Assembly (NCBI RefSeq): GCF_039503195.1
Contig: NZ_JBCJKP010000001.1
Span: 2,790,001-2,854,000 of the forward strand
DNA from: Streptomyces mirabilis
GTDB lineage: Bacteria; Actinomycetota; Actinomycetes; Streptomycetales; Streptomycetaceae
Direction: 5' to 3'
Length of the DNA: 64,000 nt
Shown: in pieces, positions 29,826 to 38,284 of the stretch
Numbering within the stretch: position 1 is the stretch's first letter
Layout: each line of letters starts with the position of its first letter
Notes under the pieces: generated by a model
Databases searched by the model: none
Told to the model about the DNA's origin: nothing
Seen by the model: only the letters and a program-made list of their open reading frames with translations
Position numbers and translations under genes: made by a program

Positions 29826-30434
29826 TCAGCTGCCGTCTCTCAGGTCCTTGGGCCAGTTCGGGCGGAACTCGATGCCGTCGTACGTCACCACGCACCCCTC
29901 CCCCATCGGCGACTGCGTCATGAAGCCGACGAGCGCGGCGGACGTCTCCTTCTCCTCACCCAGGGTGAAGAGCCGGATGAACGTCCAGCGCTTGCCGTCG
30001 CGGGAGGCGTGGAAGGCGAAGGCCCGACCCGTGCGGCTGATCCGCAGCCAGACGGAACTGCCGTCCACGGTGAAGGAGTTGGCGTCGTCGGAGTGCCCCC
30101 GGGTGACCACCGTGCAGACGGTGGGCACGTCCGGGGAGTACTCCAGGCAGAGCTTCGCCCAGGCCCGCTCCCCCACATGGACGTAGAGGACCCCCGCGTC
30201 GAAGGCAGCGCCGAAGCCGACCGTGACGCGGGCGATCAGCTGGAAGTCCCCCTCCGGCGCCCCGAGGAGACGGGGCGCGTCGGAGGCGGGGTCCAGTGCC
30301 TCGTCGGTGGGCGGTACGAAACGGTCCTGGCGGGGGCCGGCCCAGCCGGTGAGTATCCCGTCCTCGTGCGACCAGTGCCCGTCAGGCCCGTAGGTACGGA
30401 GAGGGAAGGGAAGTTCGGGAAGTTCGACGTCCAT
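29826..30434 (-). CDS. DUF1349 domain protein (concanavalin-like fold)
   Basis: A 202-residue protein without signal peptide or membrane segments. The pattern of strands and the sequence DGILTGWAGPRQDRF, FDAGVLYVHVGERAWAKLCLEY and AFHASRDGKRWTFIRLF match DUF1349, a beta-jelly-roll domain often predicted to bind or process carbohydrates (regulation of enolase 1 family in older annotation). The function is unknown. It lies upstream of the acetyltransferase on the minus strand and downstream of an interspersed repeat. Confidence 0.8.
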   Translation of the reverse strand: MDVELPELPFPLRTYGPDGHWSHEDGILTGWAGPRQDRFVPPTDEALDPASDAPRLLGAPEGDFQLIARVTVGFGAAFDAGVLYVHVGERAWAKLCLEYSPDVPTVCTVVTRGHSDDANSFTVDGSSVWLRISRTGRAFAFHASRDGKRWTFIRLFTLGEEKETSAALVGFMTQSPMGEGCVVTYDGIEFRPNWPKDLRDGS

Positions 30435-30465
30435 TCACCCATACTCTCAGGCCGAGTACCGCGCC

Positions 30466-30560
30466 CCCGAAGGAGCGCGGGACTGTGTCATATGCGGCTC
30501 CGCCGCGTGGGCGCGATCAACCACAGCGGGCCCGCAGCGCGCGAACAACCGAAACCCCAA
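30466..30560. repeat. Interspersed repeat, second family (tgcggctccgccgcgtggg type)
   Basis: A block at 30490-30523 reads atgcggctccgccgcgtggg followed by cgcgatcaaccac. The same word with few changes occurs at 53513-53546 after the pectin binding-protein gene. It lies in the gap between two minus-strand genes. This is a common Streptomyces intergenic repeat and may contribute to transcription termination. Confidence 0.75.
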
Positions 30561-30565
30561 CGGCG

Positions 30566-32095
30566 CTACCGCTCCAAGTGACCGTCGTAGCGTCGCGGCA
30601 ACCCCAGCGGGTTGTCGTCCCGCAGCTCCGGCGGCAGCAGCGCCTCCGGCGCGTTCTGGTACGCCACCGGCCGCAGCCAGCGCTCGATCGCCGTACCGCC
30701 GACCGACGTCGAGGTCGACGTGGTCGCCGGGTAGGGACCGCCGTGGTGCTGAGCGGGGGCGACGGCGACACCGGTGGGCCAGCCGTTGACCAGGACGCGC
30801 CCGGCGAGCGGCGTCAGCTCGGCGAGGATCTCCGCGCCGCGGCCTTCGCCCGCCGCCTCCTCTGTCGACAACTGCACGGTGGCGGTGAGGTTGCCGGGAA
30901 GGCGCGAGAGGACCGCGCTGGCCTCGGACTCGTCCTCGTAGCGGGCGACGACCGTGAGCGGGCCGAAGCACTCCTCCAGGAGCAGGTCGTGCTCGCCCTC
31001 GGTGACGAGCTTCTGCGCGGGCACGGTCAGGAAGCCGGGGCTCACCGTGTGCTCGCCGCCCGAGCCCGGGGTCACCGGGGACTCGACGTCGGGGAGCCCG
31101 GCGCGCTCGGCGACACCCGCGATGAAGTTGTCGCGCATGCGGTGGTCCAGGAGAACGCCCGCGTCGGTGTCGCTGACGGCGTCGGTCAGGGACTTCACCA
31201 GGCGGTCGCCCGCCGCGCCCGCGGGCGCCAGGACCAGGCCCGGCTTCACGCAGAACTGGCCGACGCCCAGCGTCATCGAGCCCGCGAGCCCGGCGCCGAT
31301 CGCCTCGGCGCGCTCGGCCGCCGCGGCCTCGGTGATCACGACGGGGTTGAGGGAGCCCAGCTCGCCGTGGAAGGGGATCGGCACGGGGCGCGCGGCCGCC
31401 GCGTCGAACAGGGCACGGCCGCCGCGGATGGAGCCGGTGAACCCGGCCGCCGCGACCAGCGGGTGCTTGACGAGTTCGACGCCCGCCTCGAAGCCGTGCA
31501 CGAGGCCGACGACACCGCCCGGGATGTCGTGCCGGGCGGCGGCCCGGCGCAGTACGGCCGCGACCAGCTCGGAGAGCGCCGGGTGGTCGGGGTGGGCCTT
31601 GACCACGACCGGGCAGCCGGCCGCCAGCGCGCTCGCGGTGTCGCCGCCGGCGACGGAGAAGGCGAAGGGGAAGTTGGAGGCGGAGTAGACGGCGACGACA
31701 CCCAGCGGCACCTTGTAGCGGCGCAGGTCCGGGATCGGCGGGGTCGCCGTGTCGTCGGGGTGGTTGATGACGACGTCGAGGAACGCGCCCTCGTCGACGA
31801 TGCCGCCGAAGGCCCGCAGCTGGTAGCAGGTGCGGGCGAGTTCGCCGGTGAGCCGGACCGGGCCGAGCGCGGTCTCCGCGTCGGCGGCCTCGACGAGCTG
31901 CTCCTTGGCCGCTTCGAGCAGGTCCGCGGCGGTCCTCAGGAAGGCCGCGCGCACGGTGCGGTCGACGAGGGCTCCCCGGGCGGCGTGCGCGGCGCGGACG
32001 GTCTCGTCGACCTCCTGGGCCGTGGCCTCCACCGCAACCTGCTCGCGCTGCTTCCCGGTACGGGGGTCGACACTCCAGACTGGTGCTGCTGCCAC
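30566..32095 (-). CDS. Aldehyde dehydrogenase (NADP+), 2-oxoglutarate semialdehyde dehydrogenase-like
   Basis: A 509-residue aldehyde dehydrogenase of the group that oxidises 2-oxoglutarate semialdehyde in oxidative pentose and glucarate catabolism. Motifs are YSASNFPFAFSVAGGDTASAL, the cofactor segment GFTGSIRGGRALFDAA, the catalytic glutamate region FHGELGSLNPVV and the nucleophile in GVGQFCVKPG. The GTG at 32095 was preferred because GGAGG lies eight bases before it; a further ATG at 32140 lacks this. It is divergent from an IclR regulator. It could supply the last step for the sugar-acid dehydratases at 60700-63347, but it is 30 kb away, so the link is inference. Confidence 0.85.
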   Translation of the reverse strand: MAAAPVWSVDPRTGKQREQVAVEATAQEVDETVRAAHAARGALVDRTVRAAFLRTAADLLEAAKEQLVEAADAETALGPVRLTGELARTCYQLRAFGGIVDEGAFLDVVINHPDDTATPPIPDLRRYKVPLGVVAVYSASNFPFAFSVAGGDTASALAAGCPVVVKAHPDHPALSELVAAVLRRAAARHDIPGGVVGLVHGFEAGVELVKHPLVAAAGFTGSIRGGRALFDAAAARPVPIPFHGELGSLNPVVITEAAAAERAEAIGAGLAGSMTLGVGQFCVKPGLVLAPAGAAGDRLVKSLTDAVSDTDAGVLLDHRMRDNFIAGVAERAGLPDVESPVTPGSGGEHTVSPGFLTVPAQKLVTEGEHDLLLEECFGPLTVVARYEDESEASAVLSRLPGNLTATVQLSTEEAAGEGRGAEILAELTPLAGRVLVNGWPTGVAVAPAQHHGGPYPATTSTSTSVGGTAIERWLRPVAYQNAPEALLPPELRDDNPLGLPRRYDGHLER

Positions 32096-32147
32096 CGCGG
32101 GTCCCTCCAGATGTAATGCCGCAGTTCTTGTCTCACCCACCAGCGGT

Positions 32148-32163
32148 GTTCGATATACTGAAC
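32148..32163. promoter_or_regulatory. Candidate IclR operator in the divergent ALDH / IclR gap
   Basis: The palindrome GTTC-8 bases-GAAC (gttcgatatactgaac) lies almost centrally in the 131-base divergent region. Regulators of the IclR family bind short palindromes in such gaps, often controlling both genes. The half-site is only four bases, so this is suggestive. Confidence 0.45.
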
Positions 32164-32226
32164 GCTGTCTCTGATGGTGAATATGATGCGGAGACTATTT
32201 CCCGTCGAACGAGGGGGTCAAGGGCG

Positions 32227-33000
32227 ATGTCGGCAGGCGAGACAGGCGGCGGAGCGCAGGTCAAGTCCGCGGTACGGACCGTGGAATTGCTCGAGTACTT
32301 CGCGGGCCGGCCCGGTATGCACTCCCTGGCCGCGGTCCAGGAGGCCGTCGGTTATCCGAAATCCAGCCTCTACATGTTGCTGCGCACCCTCGTGGAGCTC
32401 GGCTGGGTCGAGACGGACGCGACGGGCACGCGGTACGGCATCGGCGTACGGGCACTGCTGGTCGGCACCTCGTACATCGACGGCGACGAGGTGGTCGCCG
32501 CGGCCCGCCCGACCCTGGACCGGCTCTCCGACGACACCACGGAGACCATCCACCTGGCGCGTCTGGACGGCACGAACGTCGTGTACCTGGCCACCCGCCA
32601 GTCGCAGCACTACCTGCGCCCCTTCACCCGGGTGGGCCGCCGGCTCCCCGCGCACTCGACCTCGCTCGGCAAGGCGCTGCTCGCCACCCACACCGACGAG
32701 CAGGTCCGCAAGATGCTGCCCGAGACGCTCCCCGCGCTGACCGAGCACACGATCACCGACCGGGAGAAGCTCATCGAGGAGCTGCACCAGGTCCGCGAGC
32801 AGGGCTTCGCCGTGGACCGTGAGGAGAACACGCTGGGGCTGCGCTGCTTCGGCGTCGCGATCCCCTACCGCACCCCCGCCCGGGACGCGATCAGCTGCTC
32901 GGTCCCGGTGGCCCGGCTCACCCCCGCGCACGAACAGATGGTCAAGGACGCCCTGTTCGACGCTCGCGACCGGCTGACCCTCGCCACCCGGAGGCTCTGA
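32227..33000 (+). CDS. IclR-family transcriptional regulator
   Basis: A 257-residue regulator with an N-terminal winged helix-turn-helix (VKSAVRTVELLEYFAG, then VQEAVGYPKSSLYMLLRTL) and a C-terminal effector-binding GAF-like IclR domain (GRRLPAHSTSLGKALLA, REQGFAVDREENTLGLRC, SVPVARLTP). The ATG at 32227 follows AAGGG; the longer frame to 32083 overlaps the divergent gene. Divergence from the aldehyde dehydrogenase implies that it controls that gene, probably in response to a sugar acid. Confidence 0.92.
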   Translation: MSAGETGGGAQVKSAVRTVELLEYFAGRPGMHSLAAVQEAVGYPKSSLYMLLRTLVELGWVETDATGTRYGIGVRALLVGTSYIDGDEVVAAARPTLDRLSDDTTETIHLARLDGTNVVYLATRQSQHYLRPFTRVGRRLPAHSTSLGKALLATHTDEQVRKMLPETLPALTEHTITDREKLIEELHQVREQGFAVDREENTLGLRCFGVAIPYRTPARDAISCSVPVARLTPAHEQMVKDALFDARDRLTLATRRL

Positions 33001-33002
33001 CG

Positions 33003-33476
33003 ATGGAGGTCTCGCTCCGCCCGGTGCACGACAGTGATCTGCCGGTCTTCTTCCGGTTGATGAACGACCCCGAGTCCCTGCGGATGGCCGCCTTCACCGC
33101 CGAGGACCCGACCGACCGGGACGCCTTCGACGCCCACTGGAAGCGCGTCCGCGCCTCGTCCGACGTGGTGCCGCGCACGATCCTCGCGGACGGCGATGTC
33201 GTGGGCAGCGCCGCGGTGTACGGGGAGCCCGGCGAGCGCGAGGTCACCTACTGGATCGACCGGGCGTACTGGGGCCGGGGCATCGCGACGGCCGCGCTGC
33301 GGGACCTGCTGGCCGAGGTGCCCGAACGCCCGCTGCACGCGCGGGCGGCGGCCGACAACGCGGGGTCGCGGCGGGTTCTGGAGAAGTGCGGGTTCCGGGT
33401 CACCGCGAACGCCCGGGGGTACGCGCACGCGCGCGGCGAGGACACGGACGAGGTCGTGCTCACCCTGGGGCGCTGA
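33003..33476 (+). CDS. GNAT-family N-acetyltransferase (RimJ/RimL-like)
   Basis: A 157-residue acetyltransferase starting two bases after the IclR stop, so the two are probably co-transcribed. It has the N-terminal LRPVHDSDLPVFFRLMNDPE, the CoA-binding WIDRAYWGRGIATAALRDLL near residue 84 and the C-terminal AADNAGSRRVLEKCGFRV. These fit the RimJ/RimL-like group that acetylates protein N-termini or small amines. The target is unknown. Confidence 0.87.
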   Translation: MEVSLRPVHDSDLPVFFRLMNDPESLRMAAFTAEDPTDRDAFDAHWKRVRASSDVVPRTILADGDVVGSAAVYGEPGEREVTYWIDRAYWGRGIATAALRDLLAEVPERPLHARAAADNAGSRRVLEKCGFRVTANARGYAHARGEDTDEVVLTLGR

Positions 33477-33540
33477 GCCGGACTTCAAGGGCTGCGCCGG
33501 ACTTCATACGAGCCGGACTTCATGAACAGCGCATGAGAAA

Positions 33541-33577
33541 CGAGGGCGGAAGGGAACGATTCACTCCCTTCCGCTCG
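33541..33577 (+). terminator. Hairpin just upstream of the PBP gene
   Basis: A 15-base left arm at 33541-33555 pairs with 33565-33577 (aggga/tccct core, flanking cgag/ctcg), leaving a nine-base loop. It lies between the acetyltransferase and the penicillin-binding protein gene, 14 bases before the PBP start. It may terminate the upstream unit. Just before it, GCCGGACTTCA occurs three times (33477, 33496 and 33512). Confidence 0.5.
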
Positions 33578-33591
33578 TCCTTCTGAGCGGG

Positions 33592-35043
33592 ATGAACAAG
33601 ACGATCAGGCGTGCCGCCGTCTTCACTCTGCTGCTCGTGCTCTCCCTGCTGGTCAGGGCGACCTGGGTGCAGTTCTACGACGGCAAGGCACTCGCGGACA
33701 ACAAGAACAACCGACGCAACGCGATCGAGCAGTACGCGAACCCGCTCGGGAACATCATCGTGGCCGGCCGGGCGATCACCGGCTCCGCGCAGACGAAGGG
33801 CAGCGACCTCAAGTACAAGAGGACGTACACGGACGGCAGTCTGTACGCGGCGGTCACGGGCTACAGCTCCCAGGTGTTCGGGGCGACCCAACTGGAGGGC
33901 GTCTACCAGGGCCTGCTCGACGGTACGGACAACCAGCTGAAGAACCCCCTCGACACGGTCACCAACAAGCGCGCCAGCCCCGGTGACGTGGTCACGACCA
34001 TCGACCCGGACGTGCAGAAGGCGGCGTACGCGGCGCTCGGCGCCAAGAAGGGCGCGGCCGTCGCGATCGACCCGACGAACGGCAAGATCCTCGCGGTGGT
34101 CTCCACCCCGTCGTACGACCCCACACAGCTCAGCACCGGTGACTCCGCCGCCTGGACGAAGCTGACGAAGGACGCGGACAAGCCGATGACCAACCGGGCG
34201 CTGCGCCAGCCGCTGCCCCCTGGGTCGACGTTCAAGCTGGTGGTCGCGGCGGCGGCGCTGGAGGACGGGCTGTACCAGAACGTGGACACCGGCACGGACA
34301 GCCCGAACCCTTACACGCTGCCGAACACGCGGACCGACCTGTCGAACGAGAGCGCCTCCGCGCCCTGCAAGAACGCCTCGATCCGGGTGGCGCTGCAGTA
34401 CTCGTGCAACAACGTCTTCGCGAAGATGGCCGTCGACCTCGGGCAGGACAAGGTCAAGGCGATGGCGGAGAAGTTCGGCTTCAACGACAGCTCGCAGGAC
34501 GTGCCGGTGCGGGCGTACCCGAGCGTCTACCCCTCGAACATGGACAAGTCGTCCACGGCGCTGACCGGCATCGGCCAGTACGACGTCACGGCGACCCCGC
34601 TGCAGATGGCCATGGTGTCGGCCGCCATCGCCAACGGCGGCAAGCTGGTCTCGCCGCACATGGTGTCGCAGACCAGCGACGCGAGCGGCAATGTGGTGAA
34701 GAACTACGACGACAGCACCGAAACCAAGGAGATCGTCAGCTCGACGACCGCCGAGCAGCTCCAGTCCGCGATGCAGACGGTCGTCACCAAGGGCACGGGC
34801 ACGAACGCGAAGATCTCCGGCGCGACCGTGGGCGGCAAGACGGGCACGGCCCAGCACGGCGAGAAGAACAGCAAGACGCCGTACGCCTGGTTCACGTCGT
34901 ACGCGAAGTCCGACTCGAACGGCAAGGAGGTCGCCGTGGCGGTCATCGTCGAGCAGTCCGACGCGGCGAGGTCCGAGGTCAGCGGCAACGGCCTGGCGGC
35001 GCCGGTGGCCAAGGCCATGATGCGGGCGGCGCTGAAGAACTGA
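33592..35043 (+). CDS. Penicillin-binding protein, class B-like transpeptidase (PbpA type)
   Basis: Cell-wall DD-transpeptidase of 483 residues. An N-terminal membrane anchor (AAVFTLLLVLSLLVRATWV) is followed by a dimerisation-type domain and the catalytic domain from about residue 150. The three active-site motifs are intact: SxxK as Ser212-T-F-Lys215 in LPPGSTFK, SxN as Ser271-C-Asn273, and KTG at Lys416 in VGGKTGTAQHG. No glycosyltransferase domain is present. It is not in a division operon here. The ribosome site before the ATG is weak and a hairpin precedes it. Confidence 0.92.
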   Translation: MNKTIRRAAVFTLLLVLSLLVRATWVQFYDGKALADNKNNRRNAIEQYANPLGNIIVAGRAITGSAQTKGSDLKYKRTYTDGSLYAAVTGYSSQVFGATQLEGVYQGLLDGTDNQLKNPLDTVTNKRASPGDVVTTIDPDVQKAAYAALGAKKGAAVAIDPTNGKILAVVSTPSYDPTQLSTGDSAAWTKLTKDADKPMTNRALRQPLPPGSTFKLVVAAAALEDGLYQNVDTGTDSPNPYTLPNTRTDLSNESASAPCKNASIRVALQYSCNNVFAKMAVDLGQDKVKAMAEKFGFNDSSQDVPVRAYPSVYPSNMDKSSTALTGIGQYDVTATPLQMAMVSAAIANGGKLVSPHMVSQTSDASGNVVKNYDDSTETKEIVSSTTAEQLQSAMQTVVTKGTGTNAKISGATVGGKTGTAQHGEKNSKTPYAWFTSYAKSDSNGKEVAVAVIVEQSDAARSEVSGNGLAAPVAKAMMRAALKN

Positions 35044-35060
35044 CGCACCGCGCACGACGG

Positions 35061-35091
35061 AGGGCCGCCCCGCACCCCTGGGGGCGGCCCT
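35061..35091. terminator. Bidirectional terminator between PBP and purine permease genes
   Basis: A perfect 11-base stem (agggccgcccc at 35061-35071 and ggggcggccct at 35081-35091) with a nine-base loop. It lies between two convergent genes and is followed by TTCCTTC. Right after it, a 16-base sequence (cgtacggtcacttcac) occurs twice with a 19-base period, the second copy covering the last codons of the permease gene. Confidence 0.8.
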
Positions 35092-35122
35092 TCCTTCGTA
35101 CGGTCACTTCACTCCCGTACGG

Positions 35123-36574
35123 TCACTTCACGCCGAACAGCTGCCTCACCGGATCGATCGCGAAGTACACCAGGAACAGCGCCGATACGGCCCACAGCAG
35201 CCAGTGGACCTCACGGATCTTGCCGAGCACCGCCTTGATCACGACATAGGCGACGAAGCCGGCCCCGATGCCGTTGGTGATCGAGTAGGTGAACGGCATC
35301 GCCGCGATGGTCAGGAACGCGGGGATCGCGATCTCGTAGCTGTCCCATTCGATGTGTTTGACCTGCGTCATCATCAGGAAGCCGACCGCGACCAGAGCGG
35401 GGGCCGCCGCCTGGAGCGGAACGATGGTGAGCAGCGGGGTCAGGAACAGGGCGAGGGCGAACATGCCGCCGGTGACCAGGTTCGAGAAGCCGGTGCGCGA
35501 GCCCTCGCCGACGCCGGCCGCGGACTCGATGTAGGCGGTGTTGGAGGAGGCGGAGGCCGCGCCGCCCGCGACGGCCGCGGCGCCGTCGATGAACAGCACC
35601 CGGCCGATGCCGGGCACCTTGCCCTCCTCGTCGAGCAGTCCGGCCTCGGCGCTGATACCGACGATCGTGCCCATGGCGTCGAAGAAGTCCGACAGGATCA
35701 GGGTGAAGATCAGCAGGACGACGGTCAGGGCGCCGGTCTCGCCGAAGCCGCCGAACAGACTGAAGTGTCCGACGAGGCCGAAGTCCGGGGTGGCCACCAC
35801 GTCGGAGGGGATCTTCGGCGTGGTGAGGCCCCAACTCTTGATGTCGGCGGCCGAGTTGATGATCACGGCGACCACGGTCATCGTCACGATGCTGATCAGG
35901 ATGGCGCCCTTGACCTTGCGTGCCATCAGTCCGATGGTGAGCAGCACGCCGAGACAGAAGACCAGCACGGGCCAGCCGGTCAGCGATCCGGTCGCGCCCA
36001 ACTGCACCGGCACGGTGGTGTTCGCGACGTCCGGGATGCGGCTGACGAAACCGGCGTCCACGAAGCCGATGAAGGCGATGAAGAGTCCGATGCCCACACC
36101 GATGGCGTGCTTCAGCGGTTGCGGGATGGCGTTCATGACCGCTTCGCGCAGTCCGGTGAGGACCAATACACAGATGATCACGCCTTCGATGACCACCAGG
36201 CCCATCGCGTCGGGCCAGCTCATCAGCGGGGCGATCTGGAAGGCGACGACGGCGTTCAGGCCGAGGCCCGCGGCGATCGCGAGGGGCAGATTGCCGCCCA
36301 CGCCCATGATGACGGTCATCACCGCGGCCACCAGGGCGGTGGCCGTGACGAGTTGGCCGCTGTCGAGCTGGTGGCCGAACTTGTCCTTGGCGCTGCCGAG
36401 GATGATCGGGTTCAGGACAAGGATGTAGGCCATGGTGAAGAACGTGGCGAATCCGCCGCGTATCTCCCGGCCGTAGGTGGAGCCCCGTTCGGAGATTCTG
36501 AAGAACCGGTCGACGCTGTTCGCCGCTGGTGGCGCGGCACTTGGCCGGTCGGCCACCTTCTGGGTTTCGGACAT
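35123..36574 (-). CDS. NCS2-family purine permease, AzgA type (adenine/guanine/hypoxanthine)
   Basis: Membrane transporter of 483 residues with about 12 hydrophobic segments. The N-terminus EIRGGFATFFTMAYILVLNP is typical of the AzgA subgroup; other family blocks are AIAAGLGLNAVVAFQ, DFFDAMGTIVGISAEAGLLD and SNTAYIESAAGVGEGSRTG. This points to proton-coupled uptake of purine bases. The ATG follows AAGGAG. It is divergent from the SigE-family sigma factor, with a 260-base shared region in which no riboswitch was recognised. Confidence 0.9.
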   Translation of the reverse strand: MSETQKVADRPSAAPPAANSVDRFFRISERGSTYGREIRGGFATFFTMAYILVLNPIILGSAKDKFGHQLDSGQLVTATALVAAVMTVIMGVGGNLPLAIAAGLGLNAVVAFQIAPLMSWPDAMGLVVIEGVIICVLVLTGLREAVMNAIPQPLKHAIGVGIGLFIAFIGFVDAGFVSRIPDVANTTVPVQLGATGSLTGWPVLVFCLGVLLTIGLMARKVKGAILISIVTMTVVAVIINSAADIKSWGLTTPKIPSDVVATPDFGLVGHFSLFGGFGETGALTVVLLIFTLILSDFFDAMGTIVGISAEAGLLDEEGKVPGIGRVLFIDGAAAVAGGAASASSNTAYIESAAGVGEGSRTGFSNLVTGGMFALALFLTPLLTIVPLQAAAPALVAVGFLMMTQVKHIEWDSYEIAIPAFLTIAAMPFTYSITNGIGAGFVAYVVIKAVLGKIREVHWLLWAVSALFLVYFAIDPVRQLFGVK

Positions 36575-36834
36575 CGCTGATACTCCTTGTGGCCTGCGTG
36601 CTGGGTGTGCGGATGCTGGCTGGATTGTTCCCGCGTTGAACCGCTTTCAGGTTTTCGCCGTGTTACGGAATCGAGTTCGGCCCGCCATACGTTGTTCGAA
36701 GCCCTGTACGCATCGCTGGTACGCTCACGCATCTCGCCCCACAGGGGCACCATTCCTTCACGGGTGGCGCACGGGGGCCGTATACGCACGCACCCGCACC
36801 GGTTGCTCACAAGCCGCAGCAAGGAGAGGTAGCC

Positions 36835-37401
36835 GTGGGCACTGTCGTCGACGACGCAGCCTCCGTGGAATTCCACGCCTTCTTCGAGCGGCACCACGCC
36901 GAACTCGCCCGCTTCGCCCATCTGTTGACCGGCGAGGCGGACGCAGCCGACGATCTGGCGGCCGACGCGCTGCTCGCGCTGTGGCACCGCTGGGACCGGG
37001 TGCGCGCGGCCGACCACCCGATGGCGTACGCCCGCGGTGTCGTCGCGAACCTGGCCCGCACCCGGATCCGCAGCGCGGTGCGCGAGCGCAGACGGATCAC
37101 ACTGTTCTGGTCGCAGCGCGAGGAGAAGACCGAGAACCCCGACATAGCGGGGAGGATCGACGTCCAGGAGGCGCTGCGCCGGCTGCCGTTCCGTAAGCGC
37201 GCGTGTGTCGTGCTTCGGCACGCTTTCGACCTCTCGGAGAAGGACACGGCGCTCGCCCTCGGTGTTTCCGTGGGTACGGTTAAATCCCAGACGTCGAAGG
37301 GCATGGCCGAACTGAAGCGGCTCCTCGGCACCGAAGAGGCCCCGATGCGGGTGCACGCGGGTGTGCTGCCCACGGGTGGAGCCGGAGGAAGGGACCGATG
37401 A
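36835..37401 (+). CDS. SigE-family (ECF) RNA polymerase sigma factor
   Basis: A 188-residue ECF sigma factor. Region 2 is FEAFF-like (FHAFFERHHAELARFAHLLTG, ADDLAADALLALWHRWDRV) and region 4 is ALRRLPFRKRACVVLRHAFDLSEKDTALALGVSVGTVKSQTSKGMAELKRLL, with the helix-turn-helix. These features match the actinobacterial SigE (SACE_1599-type) group. The GTG start at 36835 follows AAGGAG. Its stop overlaps the next gene (ATGA), which encodes a single-pass membrane protein that may act as its anti-sigma factor. Confidence 0.9.
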   Translation: MGTVVDDAASVEFHAFFERHHAELARFAHLLTGEADAADDLAADALLALWHRWDRVRAADHPMAYARGVVANLARTRIRSAVRERRRITLFWSQREEKTENPDIAGRIDVQEALRRLPFRKRACVVLRHAFDLSEKDTALALGVSVGTVKSQTSKGMAELKRLLGTEEAPMRVHAGVLPTGGAGGRDR

Positions 37402-38261
37402 GGAAGGCGCAGGACGTGCACGACGAGCTGCGCGCCAGGCTGCACGAGGCGGCCGAGGCGCATGAGCCCGACCGCGCGCGCATCCTGGCCCGGGTCGAGC
37501 GCGGGATGTCCGGCGCCTCCGAGCGTCGTCCCCGGCGCGCGGCGCGTCCGCCGGTGCTCGGCTGGGGACGGATCGTCGGCGCCACGGCCGCGGTGGCGGG
37601 CGTCCTCGCGGTCGGCGGTTACTGGGTGGCCGCGGCGGTGCAGGAGAACAACCCGCCACAGCAGACGGTCGCGGTCTCACCGACCCCGGTCGTCTCCCCG
37701 GACGCGACGAGCCGCGCGCCCGTCGTGCCGCACCCCTCGCACACCTCGGGTGCCTCGAAGCCGTCCGGGAAGGCGAGCGCCTCCCCCTCGGACACCCCCT
37801 CGGCCGCGAACGCCTCGCCCGCCGCGCCCAAGGCGCCGGCCGCGGGCAACCGGGACGGCTCGCTGTGGTCCGACGGCTCGGTCGATCCGCACAGCAACGA
37901 CTTCTGGGCGCAGAGCAATGTGACCCTGAAGAACGCCGACGAGCTCACCTCGCTCACCGTCGAGCTGAAGATCAGGCAGACCGGCGGGGTCGGCGACGCG
38001 GGCTCCTGGCGCTCGGCTCCCGAGAGCGACTTCACGACGACCGTCACCGAGAAGGACGGCTTCCTCGTCTACACCTGGGTGCTCAAGGACGGCCACACCC
38101 TCGCGGCCGGCCAGTGGGTCTTCGCGGGCCAGTACAACCACACCCGCGGCGGCCGGGACGCCAAGGACGACCGCTACTCGGCGGACGCGAGGAGCGCGGA
38201 CAGGAGGCTGTCGGTGACGGGTGACTTCGCCGCCGCGAGCGGCACCGACGGCGACTCGTAG
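37398..38261 (+). CDS. Single-pass membrane protein, possible sigma-factor partner
   Basis: A 287-residue protein translationally coupled to the sigma factor gene. The N-terminal ~55 residues are charged and cytoplasmic (KAQDVHDELRARLHEAAEA, then an Arg-rich stretch), followed by one membrane segment (IVGATAAVAGVLAVGGYWVAA). Next comes a Pro/Ser/Ala-rich spacer and an extracytoplasmic domain of about 120 residues containing WSDGSVDPHSNDFWAQSNVT and AGQWVFAGQYNHTRGGRDA. There is no HxxxCxxC zinc anti-sigma motif, so an anti-sigma role rests on context and topology. I do not recognise the outer domain. Confidence 0.7.
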   Translation: MRKAQDVHDELRARLHEAAEAHEPDRARILARVERGMSGASERRPRRAARPPVLGWGRIVGATAAVAGVLAVGGYWVAAAVQENNPPQQTVAVSPTPVVSPDATSRAPVVPHPSHTSGASKPSGKASASPSDTPSAANASPAAPKAPAAGNRDGSLWSDGSVDPHSNDFWAQSNVTLKNADELTSLTVELKIRQTGGVGDAGSWRSAPESDFTTTVTEKDGFLVYTWVLKDGHTLAAGQWVFAGQYNHTRGGRDAKDDRYSADARSADRRLSVTGDFAAASGTDGDS

Positions 38262-38284
38262 AAAATCCCCTCGAAAAAAAACCT

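Noticed and set aside
36575..36834. Purine riboswitch upstream of the AzgA-type permease
   Set aside because: No three-way-junction pattern was recognisable, and such elements are not typical of Streptomyces.
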